From positions 186,001-250,000 of the forward strand of contig CAMRHE010000502.1 in NCBI GenBank assembly GCA_947044405.1: a DNA stretch of 64,000 bases. Reading direction: 5' to 3'. The notes under the pieces are model-generated. The model was not told the origin of the DNA, ran no database searches, and was given only the letters and a program-made list of their open reading frames with translations. Shown piece after piece: positions 24,842 through 37,879 of this stretch. Source of the DNA: Leptodactylus fallax. Its lineage: Eukaryota > Chordata > Amphibia > Anura > Leptodactylidae. Numbering within the stretch: the first letter of the stretch is position 1; the number at the start of each line of letters is the position of its first letter. The translations under genes were made by a program, and so were the position numbers.

Positions 24842-25756
24842 AAGTAAATAGACTGATTTCTATACAATTAATAAAGATAGAGATAGAGTTAGAGAAATAA
24901 CTCCGATAGACAGGCGAGCATGGTCTGTAAATTCTAAAGTGCATGATAGAGATAGAATAGTAAAATAATATTTTTCTCCCCCGTTGAGCCAGTGTGTAGT
25001 ATAAAGTTACTGAATGACTGACTGATTTATGTGGAGTTATGTGCTCCCTTCTGGAGCACTGACCTCTTCTCTGCTCCTCTGATGCACACAGTGTTTTCTG
25101 TATGTTTTCTGTGCAGATCTATGAGTGTTAGAGTGACTTGATAGTTCGACCTCCTGCTCATACAGGAAACACCGTGTGTGACACGGGAGAAGAATTTAGA
25201 TTTTGAAACAGATTCTTATGCATTATGAATATTCGTGGAGATAATATGTGACAATTTTAATGCAAGTTATAATATCAATATGCTCTCAATTGTACACACA
25301 TTTTATCCACTACATACTGTATGGATGGGATTTTTAACCCCTTAAAGACACAGCCTATTTTGACCTTTAGGACTCAAGGATTTTTACCTATTTTATTTGG
25401 CCATAGTCATTTCTGGCAATATCAATTACCCTCTCAAAAATGACTCTCCGGGGTCAAGGAGGTGAGAGTTTATGTTGTATACTATGAAGCTGAGTGATGT
25501 CCATATCTCCCCCTACACCTCCGTTCTATTACAGTATTCAACTACATGCCAGATCAGCTACAGAGGGATATCTGAGCTAGGTCATAGGAATAAGACCAAA
25601 GTGTGAGTTAAAGATTGTTCAGGACTTTTAAGGAGTATTAGTATTTTTTTGTAGAATGAATTGTCACCTCTGAGGCATAGAATATGAAGGAAAATGATAT
25701 TTTTCTATTTATATCAAATCCTTGCATTCTTTACCGATATCTTATTTTTATAGCAC

Positions 25757-26668
25757 ATGGAGAAGAACAATGTCACTACATTCCTCCTCATTGGATTTCC
25801 AGGCCTCTATAGATTCAGAATTGCATTTTTTATCTTTATTTTCTTAATCTATCTCACAACTATATGTGGTAACTTCATGGTCATCACCCTGGTGTCCTAC
25901 AGCAAGAACCTCCATTCGCCTATGTACTTCTTCTTGACACAGCTCACCATGTCTGACATAGTCACATCCTCAGACATCATCCCTAACATGCTCCCTATAG
26001 TTCTGTACAATGGATCCTCCATGTCTGTCTCACAATGTATCACACAGTTGTTTTTCATTAGTTCTTCTGAAGGTTCAGAATGTCTTCTGCTGACAGCCAT
26101 GTCATATGACAGGTATCTGGCCATCTGTCACCCCCTACATTAACATTCTATAATGAATCCTATGCTTTGCCTGAAATATATTCTCCTATCCTGGCTCCTT
26201 GGTTTTACTGTGACATTTGTCCAAACACTTAACATATCCCAACTTCACTTCTGTCGGTCAAATGTCATTGACCACTTCTTTTGTGACTTTGATCCTATAT
26301 TAAAGTTATCGTTTTCAAGTATTATGAATATTAAGTTATTATCTATATTCATTGCCTTTTCTGTCATTGTGTGCCCATTTATTATGGTGGTCATCTCTTA
26401 TGTTTCTATTGTCCTCATAATTGTCAGGAGCTAGTCCATCACTGGAGGACACAAAGTCTTCTCCACCTGTGGCTCCCACCTGGCTGTGGTGTCTCTATTT
26501 TTTGGGACCCTGTTTTCTATATATTTGATCCCAGAAAGAGGAAATTCTATTGTATTACGCAAAATTCTCTCCATTGTATACACTGTGCTGACCCCGCTAA
26601 TAAATCCTGTAATATACTGTTTACGAAATAAAGACATCAAAAAAGCCTTCAAGAAAATAATACTTTAG
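25757..26668 (+). pseudogene. olfactory receptor B, two nonsense codons
   Basis: Nearly identical in layout to OR A, starting MEKNNVTTFLLIGFPGLYRF with the same NVT site. The first break is TAA at 26,141-26,143, directly after CHPLH, where OR A has TAT (Tyr). The second is TAG at 26,432-26,434, where OR A has CAG (Gln) after RS. Between and after the stops the frame stays open and keeps DHFFCDFDPILKLS, HKVFSTCGSHLAVV-type and TPLINPVIYCLRNKD motifs. The last codons come from a retro-type insertion at 26,662 that supplies a new stop after KKIIL. No frameshifts, so it lost function recently, after the A/B duplication. Confidence 0.93.
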
Positions 26669-27260
26669 CAGAGAAACAAAAACAACAACGCCGAGCGGCA
26701 TATAGGGTAATATTGTTTTACAAAAAGTTATGGTGATAATAGTAGTGAATGACACAATGAAATTGTGTTATAAAGATGGAATGTATAGGGTGACTAGGAC
26801 ATGTCCACTATTAGAGGTTGAGAGTTGGTGGATGAACATAGGGTGTGAGTTCACAGTATACGAACATACAATTGATGGGGTCTGGTGTATGCCAATGTCC
26901 CCTCAATTGGTCCACTCCTGCGATGATAATCCTGTGAATTTAGAACACCGGTATTGATGGACTGTCACCTTGTTGAAAAATGTGATCACAAATGATAAAA
27001 TGGACTGGTCCAATATACGTCACGGTATGTGGGAGCTGCGGAGCCTCTAAGCGTCAGGATCTCTTGGATCCAGGCGGCAAATAGATGGGTAGGAGGAAAT
27101 CCTTAAAAAGGAGGTATGTAGACCACGCTTCACTCAAGATGCTTTATTAAACTCAATATCATACAACGCGTTTTGAGGAAATAGAGTCCTCTTTATCAAG
27201 TGTATATGAGACAGCCTGGAGCTAAAGGCTGTAGGAGCTGAAGTGTATCAAGAAAATAAT
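26649..27260 (-). mobile_element. 586-bp retro-type insertion with 13-bp target duplication
   Basis: TCAAGAAAATAAT occurs at 26,649-26,661 and 27,248-27,260; block A has one copy (TCAAGAAGATAAC at 14,953-14,965). The inserted DNA (26,662-27,247) has no frame. On the minus strand it contains TTGATAAAGAGG...CCTC then AAAACGCGTTG (about 27,163-27,202), a hairpin followed by an ACGCG box that resembles a degenerate hammerhead. A Penelope-related or other non-autonomous retroelement tail is likely. It lies exactly at the end of the OR B coding exon. Confidence 0.7.
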
Positions 27261-27840
27261 GTCATGTTGATATCTCACTAGTCTTGCATCAAAAATTAAT
27301 CAAAATAGATAAGTATTTGTCAAAGGTTAAAAAAAAAAAACTTTTATTGTGACTTTTTAGATTTAGAAATATATTTTCTGTTCACAATTATGTGCTTGTG
27401 TCAAACAATGGAGGAAATGCATCAAGACCGGCATATGTCAATCTAGATATAATCAGTGCTGGTGGAGAATCCACTTAATTCAGGACTTAATTATGCACTT
27501 TTATGCTAAAAAAAAAAAAAAGTGGTGTAGGTTATTAAAGAATCCCCAATTCTATGCATCCTTCCCTTTGAATTCACTTCTGGCTTTGGTTTGAGAAATT
27601 GCATAAAAAAACTTCCACAAATAGGCTATGTGTAATTCCAACCTAAAGATGGAATTTTTGACAGGTTAATAAAAATCCAATAGACTGTAGAGCAGGTGTG
27701 ATCTGCAATGAGTGAAGGTTCAAAAATTAGCACTACTTTTTTTTTTTAACTACTTTGTCTGTAGGATTGAAAGGATATCAATTATCCCTTCCTCTTTAGA
27801 AAGTTCTACGTCTCTGTTATTCGAGATGTCACTGGTATTC
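27261..27840 (+). other. OR B downstream flank
   Basis: Colinear with block A on both sides of the block A MITE. Contains the empty TA target at 27,389-27,390. No gene seen. Confidence 0.6.
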
Positions 27841-28260
27841 CCTTCCAGCTTAGACTCTCTCAGGTAACCCTTAGCTTACCAGATCAATATTTTAAGCCTT
27901 CCAGAGACGATCTCACAACGCATACGTTGTCTGCAGCAAAAATGCTGATTAATTTAACATGGCTTCAACCTGAACCCCCTTCTAGGGAGGAATGGTTTGC
28001 CAAGGTCCATGAAATCTGTAGATTTGAGGAACTCTCTATCTGGGTTTTGCATAAAGGGGATAACTACCTTAAAACCTGGTCACTTTGGCTGATCTTTACT
28101 GGTATGGATACTGGACTAAGTACAGGAGGGGGTTGTGGTGGCGGAGGCTCTCGTTAGTTAACAGAACTATTTATTGTTTATATGTACTTATTTGTCCTTT
28201 AGAGGTATTTGTTTCTTGTGCCGTGGATTTTGTCCTGATGATAAAATGTAGCCAGAAAGC
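27840..28260 (+). pseudogene. L1-like LINE ORF2 C-terminal fragment
   Basis: The plus-strand frame at 27,927-28,157 reads AAKMLINLTWLQPEPPSREE then WFAKVHEICRFEEL...TWSLWLIF. This matches the usual C-terminal L1-type layout: Ala-Lys, hydrophobic, W, PP, EW, EEL, TW-x-W. About 75 residues, no upstream RT, and no poly-A end preserved at the junction. Non-functional. Confidence 0.65.
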
Positions 28261-28436
28261 GGAAATATCAAAGAACAACAGAAGTTCAAGTAAAACAGAA
28301 CCAAATCATGTCATTAATATTATTAACGAGGTTATCCAGCTTCCAAAAAATATCTGCAAATTATCACTTGTGCAGCCTTTATTTTACTTGAGACTCCTTG
28401 TATTACTTTTATTTACATAGCCAATAGACAGTGGTA

Positions 28437-30033
<1,597 letters not shown>

Positions 30034-30509
30034 TAGGTGGAGCTTATAGTGCTGATGTCATATACACTATATAAGGTTGTGTACTCATGATCAGCCTTTA
30101 GTTGCTGTAATGGTGGACGTGTACACACATCTATCTCACTACATCTCATAACTATTAGCTAGTCTGTAGGCAGCAAAAGTCAGAAAACTGAGCAATATTT
30201 ATAGGAGGACGTAGAGAATCAAGTAATATACACAGGCAGATTAGTAATGCTAGAATAGAATTGAATATACAAACATATAGGGCAGTTTCAGTCAGTGAGT
30301 CTGCAGAGCAGACAGTTAACCCTTTCATTGCTAGGCAATAATCTATATTGTCTGACAGTACTTGTAATAGAACAATTTAATCTCTTATCTATACACATAG
30401 CATTCTTTCTAGCAGTTGTTAATCTGAACAGAATATTTTAGTCCTTTCTCTGTATGTGCAAGTGCATTATGTGCACATATGTAATTCAAGATATACATCG
30501 CACACAATA

Positions 30510-32076
30510 CAGTCATGGCCAAAAGTTTTGAGAATGACACAAATATTCTATTTTCACATGATCTGCTGCCCTCTGGTTTTTATGTGTGTTTGTCAGATGT
30601 TTTTATCACATACAGAAATAGAATTGCATTCATATTATGAGTAACAGAAGCTTATATTGACAGTTAGAATGAGTTAATGCAGCAAGTCAATATTTGCAGT
30701 GTTGACCCTTCTTCTTCAGGACCTCTGCAATTCTCCCTGGCATGCTCTCAATCAACTTCTGGACCAAATCCTGACTGTTAGCAGTCCATTCTTGCAGAAT
30801 CAATGCTTTAATTTTGTCTGAATTTGTTGGTTTTTGTTTGTCCACCCGTCTCTTGATGATTGACCACAAGTTCTCAATGGGATTAAGATCTGGGGAGTTT
30901 CCAGGCCATGGACCCAAAATCTCTATGTTTTGTTCCCTGAGCCATTTAGTTATCACCTTTGCTTTATGGCAAGGTGCTCCATCATGCTGGAAAAGGCATT
31001 GTTGAGCGCCAAACTGCTCTTGGACGGTTGGGAGAAGTTGCTCTTGGAGGACATTCTGGTACCATTCTTTATTCATGGCTGTGTTTTTAGGCAAGACTGT
31101 GAGAGAGCCGATTCCCTTGGCTGAGAAGCAACCCCACACATGAATGGTTTCAGGATGCTTTACAGTTGGCATGAGACAAGACTGGTGGTAGCGCTCACCT
31201 CTTCTTCTCCGAATAAGCTGTTTTCCAGATGTTCCAAACAATCGAAAAGGGGATTCATCAGAGAAAATGACTTTACCCCAGTCCTCAGCAGTCCACTCCC
31301 TGTACCTTTTGCAGAATATCAGTCTGTCCCTGATGTTTTTTCTGGAGAGAAGTGGCTTCTTTGCTGCCCTCCTTGAGACCAGGCCTTGCTCCAAGAGTCT
31401 CCGCCTCACAGTGCGTGCAGATGCACTCACACCTGCCTGCTGCCATTCCTCAGCAAGCTCTGCACTGCTGGTAGCCCCATCCCGCAGCTGAAACACTTTT
31501 AAGAGACGGTCCTGCCGCTTGCTGGTCTTTCTTGGGCGCCCTGGAGCCTTTTTGGCACCAATGGAACCTCTCTCCTTGAAGTTCTTGATCATGCGATAGA
31601 TTGTTGACTGAGGTGCAATCTTTCTAGCTGCAATACTCTTCCCAGTTAGGCCATTTTTGTGCAGTGCAATGATGACTGCACGTGTTTCTTTAGAGATAAC
31701 CATGGTTAACAGAAGAGAAACAATGATGGCAAGCACCAGCCTCCTTTTAAAGTGTCCAGTGGTGTCATTCTTACTTAATCATGACAGACTGATCTCCAGC
31801 CCTGTCCTCATCAACACCCACACCTGTGTTAATGGAGGAATCACTGAAACGATGTTAGGTGGTCCTTTTAAGGCAGGGCTGCAATGATGTTGAAATGTGT
31901 TTTGGGGGATAAAGTTCATTTTCTAGGCAAATATTGACTTTGCAAGTAATTGCTGTTAAGCTGATCACTCTTTATAACATTCTGGAGTATATGCAAATTG
32001 CCATTAGAAAAACTGAAGCAGTAGACTTTGTAAAAATTAATATTTGTATCATTCTCAAAACTTTTGGCCATGACTG
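30510..32076 (-). mobile_element. Tc1-like DNA transposon (family 5), apparently intact
   Basis: Starts CAGTCATGGCC and ends GGCCATGACTG, flanked by TA on both sides (30,508-30,509 and 32,077-32,078). The inverted repeats are nearly perfect over the outer ~45 bp and looser to about 200 bp. The transposase frame is uninterrupted. Nested in the block B insertion at 30,221, so it is younger than that insertion. Confidence 0.95.
30687..31703 (-). CDS. Tc1-like transposase, intact frame (338 aa)
   Basis: From the ATG at 31,701-31,703 (MVISKETRAVIIALHKNG) the frame runs 338 residues to TAA, normal Tc1 length. A longer in-frame start upstream adds 11 residues and is less likely. HTH 1 is at about residues 8-48 (LTGKSIAARKIAPQSTIYRM), GRPR hinge at about 63, HTH 2 to about 115. 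The catalytic residues are all visible: Asp in FSDESPF, Asp in FQHDGAPCHKA, Glu in DLNPIENLW. The usual GGG box is replaced by VKHPETIHVWGCFS, a variant seen in this branch. It ends KKKGQHCKY. With matching TIRs and TA flanks this is the best candidate for an active transposon in the window. Confidence 0.93.
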   Translation of the reverse strand: MVISKETRAVIIALHKNGLTGKSIAARKIAPQSTIYRMIKNFKERGSIGAKKAPGRPRKTSKRQDRLLKVFQLRDGATSSAELAEEWQQAGVSASARTVRRRLLEQGLVSRRAAKKPLLSRKNIRDRLIFCKRYREWTAEDWGKVIFSDESPFRLFGTSGKQLIRRRRGERYHQSCLMPTVKHPETIHVWGCFSAKGIGSLTVLPKNTAMNKEWYQNVLQEQLLPTVQEQFGAQQCLFQHDGAPCHKAKVITKWLREQNIEILGPWPGNSPDLNPIENLWSIIKRRVDKQKPTNSDKIKALILQEWTANSQDLVQKLIESMPGRIAEVLKKKGQHCKY

Positions 32077-32415
32077 TAGTACACAGTGCCCGAGGTACTA
32101 GTAGTGCATCCTTAGCTAATATAAGAAATTATTATTTTACATTCCAGCCTGTTGTAATCTTAAAAAAAAAAAAACACATTTAGGATTAGGAATTTCATGT
32201 TTTTTTCTGCTCCGTTCTGGTGTCTGATCTATACACAGTGTGAAGGGGGTAGAGCATTACTGTAAATCTGAACAAAATATTTTAAGTGTTTATCTGTATG
32301 TGCAAGTACACTGTGTGCGCATATGTAATTCTAGATATACGTCACACACAGTAGTACAGTAGTAGTGGTCGCTGTGGTACTAGTAGTTCACCTTTTCTTA
32401 TGTAAGAATAGAATC

Positions 32416-33470
32416 TCTGTTATTTTGGAACGAGTTATGGATAATGTTGTTATCCACTTTTAGTCTGGGTTCACTTTAGGTTTGGTCTGCTTCAGAGTTA
32501 AGTCCTGCTCACTAAGGATGAGCGAATTGGTCCATAAATATCAAAAATATCAATATCATGAAAAGTAGTATTTTGGGATGTTGATCCAGGGAGTTTTATT
32601 CATTCCATATCTGAAATTGTCTTCCTCTGGATAAACATGGTAAGAATGGATTTGATGGAATTTTGTTTTTTGTGTCTAATTCTGACCTTAGTGACCATTA
32701 TACTATATAAAGAACCACCCATGCCATCCAAAATGGCAGTTCTTGAGTAGTGGACCCAGAATACATTTATTAGTAGCTACTGTACCAACCTAAACATTGA
32801 AATGATTTAAGGAACATGGCAAAGAGTTCAATAAGTTAACTTTCCAGGACATACTACAGACAAAACAAGAACCATCCATTGAGGACCACAACCTTACAAG
32901 TTACAGGACTGAACAGACCATGTCTCGATGAGTCTGTTTTGGCTGCACAAGGGCACGTACACAATAACTGACATCTCCTGCCATCCCCATGAAAGTCATT
33001 GCATAAAAAGCAACGCCATGCCCATTGTGCACCTGTTTTGCATAACTGTGTTCCAGGATATTGTAATATCCTGCACTTCTATTACATGCCTATGACAGAG
33101 TACGCTAATGAGAGGCCTCATGGTTGTCATAGCATTAGCAATGGATCACCACCAGCTGATGCTGTTATTGGGAACGGCAATCTGGATTAATATGGTGGCT
33201 CCCGTGCTCTTCTATTGTTTAGATGCCTTGGTCCAACTGGGTATGTAATGGGTTAACAGCAGGTGCCTCTTCTAAACTGAGGTCAAAGAATCATACTGAT
33301 TTATGATGCTGTAAACTTCAGAACTTCCATGGCCCTACCATCACCATACTCATGGCATCGTGTGGGTACACTGGTTCACATGTGGGTCATTCTGTATATA
33401 AAGTTGTTCCATCAGCAGTCTCTGGTGCAGTTTCCATCAACAATACAGGCCAAAAAGCTCATTATAGTCA
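32416..33470 (+). other. block B 3' part including a CR1-like tail
   Basis: Colinear with block A 17,914-18,510, with the CR1/L2-like tail at 32,580-32,710. About 500 bp (32,730-33,220) is not matched in A. I see no gene. Confidence 0.55.
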
Positions 33471-33539
33471 ATGGGATCCAGCTGCATATTAAGACTACCA
33501 TGTGCTCTAGGCTGTATGAAAGGGGAGCAGGCTACCTAT

Positions 33540-34270
33540 GCCAGGAGTAGGCATGCACCGCCCAAACTGTGATGCAAAATTCTACGGCCACCACAGGCCA
33601 CTTTTAAGGCTAAAATTGGTGATAGATTAGAGTGGCTGCCCAGAAAGATCATATTAGAATCCGGTACTGGTGGGATCTGTCAGGCTCTGTCGGTATCCAT
33701 GAAAAGGGTCCATCATGACAGAATAGAAAAACAGAATAAACATTATAGATGGGAATCTAGTCTAACTTGTTTTGTAAATGTTTTGGTTCAATAGATCTTT
33801 ATTAAAGGTCGTATGAAAATACAGTAGAACAAAGTACTGTAAATACATTAGGACACATGTCCTGCACAGAAAACATAAAAAACCTGTCCAGATAAAAAAG
33901 GTATGAGGACAAGGTTCATACATCAGTAGCCTAGTTCAGCCTTACATGACATATCCATATCACAAGGCATTATGGGAAAGGAGCTGGGGAGCTCAGCGCC
34001 CCTATTGGATGTAACAGATCCTCAATTTGCTTTTGACTCACCGAGCCTTGAGACAGCAGGCCAACTTCCCCACTTATCTGCATACAGCGCTGTTTCCGGG
34101 TTGGTGGCCCTCCCCCACAAAAGAAAAAGGAATTGGGGGGGCTAGTGGGACAAGGTGGGCAGCACATTGAGGAGAGCACAGAGAAGGTGTGTAGAGTTAA
34201 GGCCAAAAAAAGAACAGCGCCAGGTAAAGCCAGACCACCAAGGAGCATATGAGTTGTATCGAAGGTTAGA
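33540..34270 (-). repeat. retroelement 3' end, minus strand
   Basis: The minus-strand reading ends AATAAAGATCTATTGAACC near 33,790, a LINE/SINE-like 3' end. At 33,960-34,060 it contains a ~100-bp piece also found, in opposite orientation, in the 130-bp insertion at 60,104-60,233. A 122-residue open frame across 33,970-34,338 is low-complexity and unlike any protein I know. Confidence 0.4.
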
Positions 34271-34274
34271 TACA

Positions 34275-35280
34275 TGAATCCCAGACACCACATAGTGGAC
34301 AACAGCAACAACAACATAGAAACTACTAAAGAGAACATTGATGGCGAAGTGAACCAGTCATATTTACAAAAAGTATGTTCAAAAAGACCAAAGTTATTTA
34401 TATGGTGGTGGATTATAGCAAACGTATCCTATATATGCTATAAGCCGATATTACCAAGGGAAAGGTGTATGTATCCATATACGGCCTCCAAGTGGATTTA
34501 TGGGCTGTCATTGGGTAAGAGTCTAAATATTCAAAAAAGTTAGGGTATAAATCCAGTGCTCATATTCAGAAAATAGACCCAGTAGCACAAAAAAAGCTAA
34601 AATGTAACTTTTATTAGAATAAAGTAAAAAGTCCAGGTGAAACCAAAACACACACTTAATAAAAAGTGGTATGTGTGTGTATATTGGTCTCAATAAGAGG
34701 AAAAGACCAAACCCTCAAAAGAGAGACCACCACGAGGTAAACCCAGGTTACTTAAAGGCCCCCATATAAAGGGTAACTAAGAGTCTAAATATAGTCAGAC
34801 ACTCCTGCCAAAATCCAAGGGTTTGGACAAGTTTTCATTATAAATATGGGGACTTTAAGGCTAAAAGGGGGAAAAACATTAAAAAATAAAACAAGGCTGA
34901 TAAATTTGGGCAATGTCTGCTAAAAAAGGGCACAAAAAATTGAGAAACTAAGAAATTAAAAAAAAAAAAATCTCATTACATGAAATTTTGCTTTTAGCAG
35001 GAATGTCTGAAATACTCTAGTCAGGAGAGGTTGAATAAAAATATTACAAAACACCCCAAACATCTTATAATTTGTAGAAGATACAAAAATACAACACTTG
35101 AAAGTTTATTACTTAGCACCTTAGTCTAGCCATAGTCTTAAAGTAGTTCTATCAACTTTTGAAGTTATCCCTTACCAATAAGTTAAGGGATAACTTCATG
35201 ATCGGTTGGGGTCTAATTGAAGAACCTCCCACTAATCCTGAGAGCGAGGAACCGAAGCCCCCTTCCAGATAGAGTGACAG
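34275..35280. other. no recognisable gene
   Basis: AT-rich sequence with short A runs. Possibly old repeat DNA; no termini or motifs identified. Confidence 0.45.
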
Positions 35281-35284
35281 GCAG

Positions 35285-35875
35285 GACCGTTTTAACACAT
35301 TGGTGGGCCCAGTGCATTGATTTTATAAGTGGACATACCATTACTACCACTTAGACATACCTGACCCACACAAATTAGAATATCCCTCAGTGACCCTCAA
35401 ACAGTATAATGCCCCTTAGTGGCCTTCACACAGTATAATGTTTCCTTAGTGACCTTATACAATATAATTCTCCTCTGTGGCCCATCACCCAGTCAAATGT
35501 CTCTGCGGTACCCCTAATGTCACACATTAACCTGTCCCCTCTGTAGTCCATCACACATGAATCTGTCCCCCCAGTGGCAAGCAATATAACACTTTATACA
35601 AACAAACAAAGCACATGCTCTCCTAATCTCATTCCCCCAGTGCTGCTTGCAGGCTCCAGCTCTCTGTACTACCCCAATGTATTCAACTCTATCTGCATCC
35701 TGAGGGCAAATGTAGAGTTGAAATGGGGACCTATTGCCAAGAACACTGAGACAGCACTTGAAATGCAGGCCCCCATTGTCATAGGGCCTAGTGCAAGTGT
35801 ACTGTTTGCCCTATGGTTAAAGCAGCTCTGGCAAAATGCTTACTGCTCCAAGTGCCCTCGGCTGTCTCTGGCACT
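35285..35875. repeat. possible TIR element remnant
   Basis: CAGGACCGTTTTAACACATTGG at the left and the inverted CAGAGCTGCTTTAACCATAGGG at the right are partly matching. Both are followed inward by GGGCC-CAGTGCA or TAGGCCC text. Inside are several CAGTATAATG/CCCTTAGTG-type short repeats. No target duplication confirmed. Confidence 0.4.
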
Positions 35876-35964
35876 TTAAAACCTAAAGAGTCTTCAACCT
35901 GAAGAAGACTCATTTATATATCACTGACAATGCCGAAAAGGTAAAAAGTCAACCAAATTGGAAT

Positions 35965-36892
35965 TTAGTAGACATGTTCAACCTTTTTTTTAAGGACCTG
36001 CTTAATCTCTCTATTACTCAGACTGTATATTATAGGGTTAAGAAGTGGAGTTACTACAGTGTAGAGCAGGGACAGGATTTTCTTTAGTGTTTTTTGGGTC
36101 GGAAATAAATAAATACAAATTGTGGATCCATAATACATGGACACCACGGCCAGGTGAGAGCTGCAGGTGGAGAAGGTCTTCTGTCTCCCAGTTACAGATG
36201 GGATCTTCAGTATAGTCATGATAATATAAACATATGAGGTCATTATAACAGTTAATGGGCAAATTGCTAAGGGTACAACTAGTATTCTACTTTCAGTTTT
36301 GATTAAAAAAGTGTCTGAGCAGGAAAGTTATAAAATCGGATCGAAATCACAGAAAAAATGGTCAATGATGTTCGGTCCACAGAACCACAAATAACTCATA
36401 GATACTGAAATAATCAATATCATAGCAAAAATCATCACCCAGCACACTAGGATGGCTTTTATACAAAATGTGAGGTCCATACCTAAGGTATAATGTAAAG
36501 GGTGACAGATGGCCTGATACCGGTCATAGGACATCACGGCCAGGAGAAGACACTGTAAAGATTCTGAAGCTGAAAAAAAAATAAAACTGAGTCAAACAGC
36601 CAATAAAAGACACCAAACTTCCTTTATACAACAGTATGTTGAGCAAGTTGGGTATGATGGTGGTGGAGAGGAGGATATCTGAGAAGGAGAGCTGTGTGAG
36701 GAAGAAGTACATGGGAGAGTGGAGGGATCTGCTGTAGGACACCACCAGGATGATGAGGAGGTTTCCACATATAGTCACACAATAGATGAGCAGCAGGAGA
36801 AGAAAGAAAGAAAACTTAAAAGTTTGTAAATTCTGAAATCCTAAGAGTAATATCTGAGCCACCATGTGAGAAGTATTATGCTGCATCATCAC
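35965..36892 (-). pseudogene. olfactory receptor C, frameshift plus nonsense codon
   Basis: A minus-strand OR related to D, E and F. It starts MMMQHNTSHMVAQILLLGFQ with NTS at residues 6-8. TM1 CGNLL, loop 1 LHSPMYFFLTQLSFSD and TFYF follow in frame 1. A shift in an A/T run near 36,570 moves to a second frame with MSYDRYQAICHPLHY and FCGPNIIDHFFCDFDPIL. A TAA near 36,328 replaces the Glu of the usual DPILELSC. The rest is open: TSYVYI, QKTFSTCSSHLAVVS, TPLLNPIIYSLSNRE, ending VEHVY. Two independent disabling changes, so a pseudogene. A relative of minisatellite arrays A and B lies upstream at 39,010. Confidence 0.93.
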
Positions 36893-36899
36893 TGAAAAT

Positions 36900-37620
36900 G
36901 GCTGAAAGACAATGATACGGAATTCTGATAAAACTGAAATAATACAAAATAAATAGCTGAAATCATCTTGTATTCATCCTAAAGCCACAGTCACAAAGTG
37001 CTGATGTGGGAGATAACGTCAAGAGTTCTCAATGTCTGCTTAGTGGCTTCTGGAAAGTGGTAGAAGAGTTGGTGGTGATGGTCAGTAGGTGGTTGAGGCT
37101 CCTAGACAATGGTCTTCAACCTCCACTATATTTCAGAGCAGGACACTCAAATGAAGACTTTTTACACCATGTCTACAGCCATCATTGAGGCCTAGTAGAG
37201 ACACAATATTGGAGTTGTAGATCAATGTCTGAATTTGGAGATTAGATTTCCATTAAAGTCATCATCAATGCTGAAAAGAAGAAGCAAACGTTTGATGCAT
37301 CATCAGGTACAAGCTGAGAAACTATCTGGGATAGACAGAAAGACAATAACCCCGAGCAATGTCATGAAGATCAAGATGTCCTTATCATGTCAATAAGTGG
37401 CTAATTTTCTTAGAACCAGAAACATGCCAGCCTAGTCCTCAACATCTTCACATCTTGTATTTAATATTTGGATCATGAGATCCTTAAAATGCTACAACAT
37501 CTAAAACTGAAGAATTCTAGGAAGCAAAATGAATATTCCTCATCACTACTGATCACCCTACCTATGATACTGGCTCTATTCTTGTGCCTTATAAATAACC
37601 TTAGTGATATAGGCTCTCAC
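36900..37620. other. OR C upstream flank, no feature recognised
   Basis: No coding, promoter or repeat ends recognised. Confidence 0.5.
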
Positions 37621-37625
37621 TTAAA

Positions 37626-37874
37626 GGGGTTTTCTGGTCCCAAATTAAGTTTTCACAGATCACTTCTGTCATCTGTTATGTGATCTTTCAACTGTTACAG
37701 CAGCCTCCAAGTGGACAGGCAGCATGTACAATCAAGTCATAGGAGCGGAGCAGCGTCCTCATCCATTCACAGCTGCCAGCACCCTGAGTCTGCTTCAGAA
37801 GCTGATCTGTGCGGGGTCTGGATCCAGGGATAGGTCATCAGTAAGAAAACTGGATTTGGGGCCAAAATAACCCT
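37626..37874. mobile_element. 249-bp MITE
   Basis: The left end GGGGTTTTCTGGTCCCAAAT...GTTTTC and the inverted right end GGGTTATTTTGGCCCCAAAT...GTTTTC form ~28-bp imperfect inverted repeats. Non-coding. Confidence 0.65.
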
Positions 37875-37879
37875 TGCCT

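Larger units (their letters stand above)
30221..32415. mobile_element. block B-specific insertion, hAT-like target duplication, with nested Tc1
   Basis: Block A reads AGAGAATC|TCCGTTATG at 17,906-17,922. In block B, AGAGAATC (30,213-30,220) is followed by about 2.2 kb and then ATAGAATC|TCTGTTAT (32,408-32,415). The 7-of-8 match suggests an 8-bp target duplication. Outside the nested Tc1 the insertion is about 630 bp of non-coding DNA related to 1,381-2,030 (CTGAACA-ATATTTTA, CTGCTCCGTTCTGGTGTCTGA). No clear inverted repeats at its ends. Confidence 0.6.

Noticed and set aside
27163..27202. Second hammerhead ribozyme
   Set aside because: The core reads TTGATAA and AAAA instead of CTGANGA and GAAA, so essential bases are missing; mentioned only as a degenerate resemblance.
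33970..34338. 122-codon minus-strand frame with hydrophobic start
   Set aside because: Low-complexity, no family features; it overlaps a dispersed repeat that recurs at 60,104.
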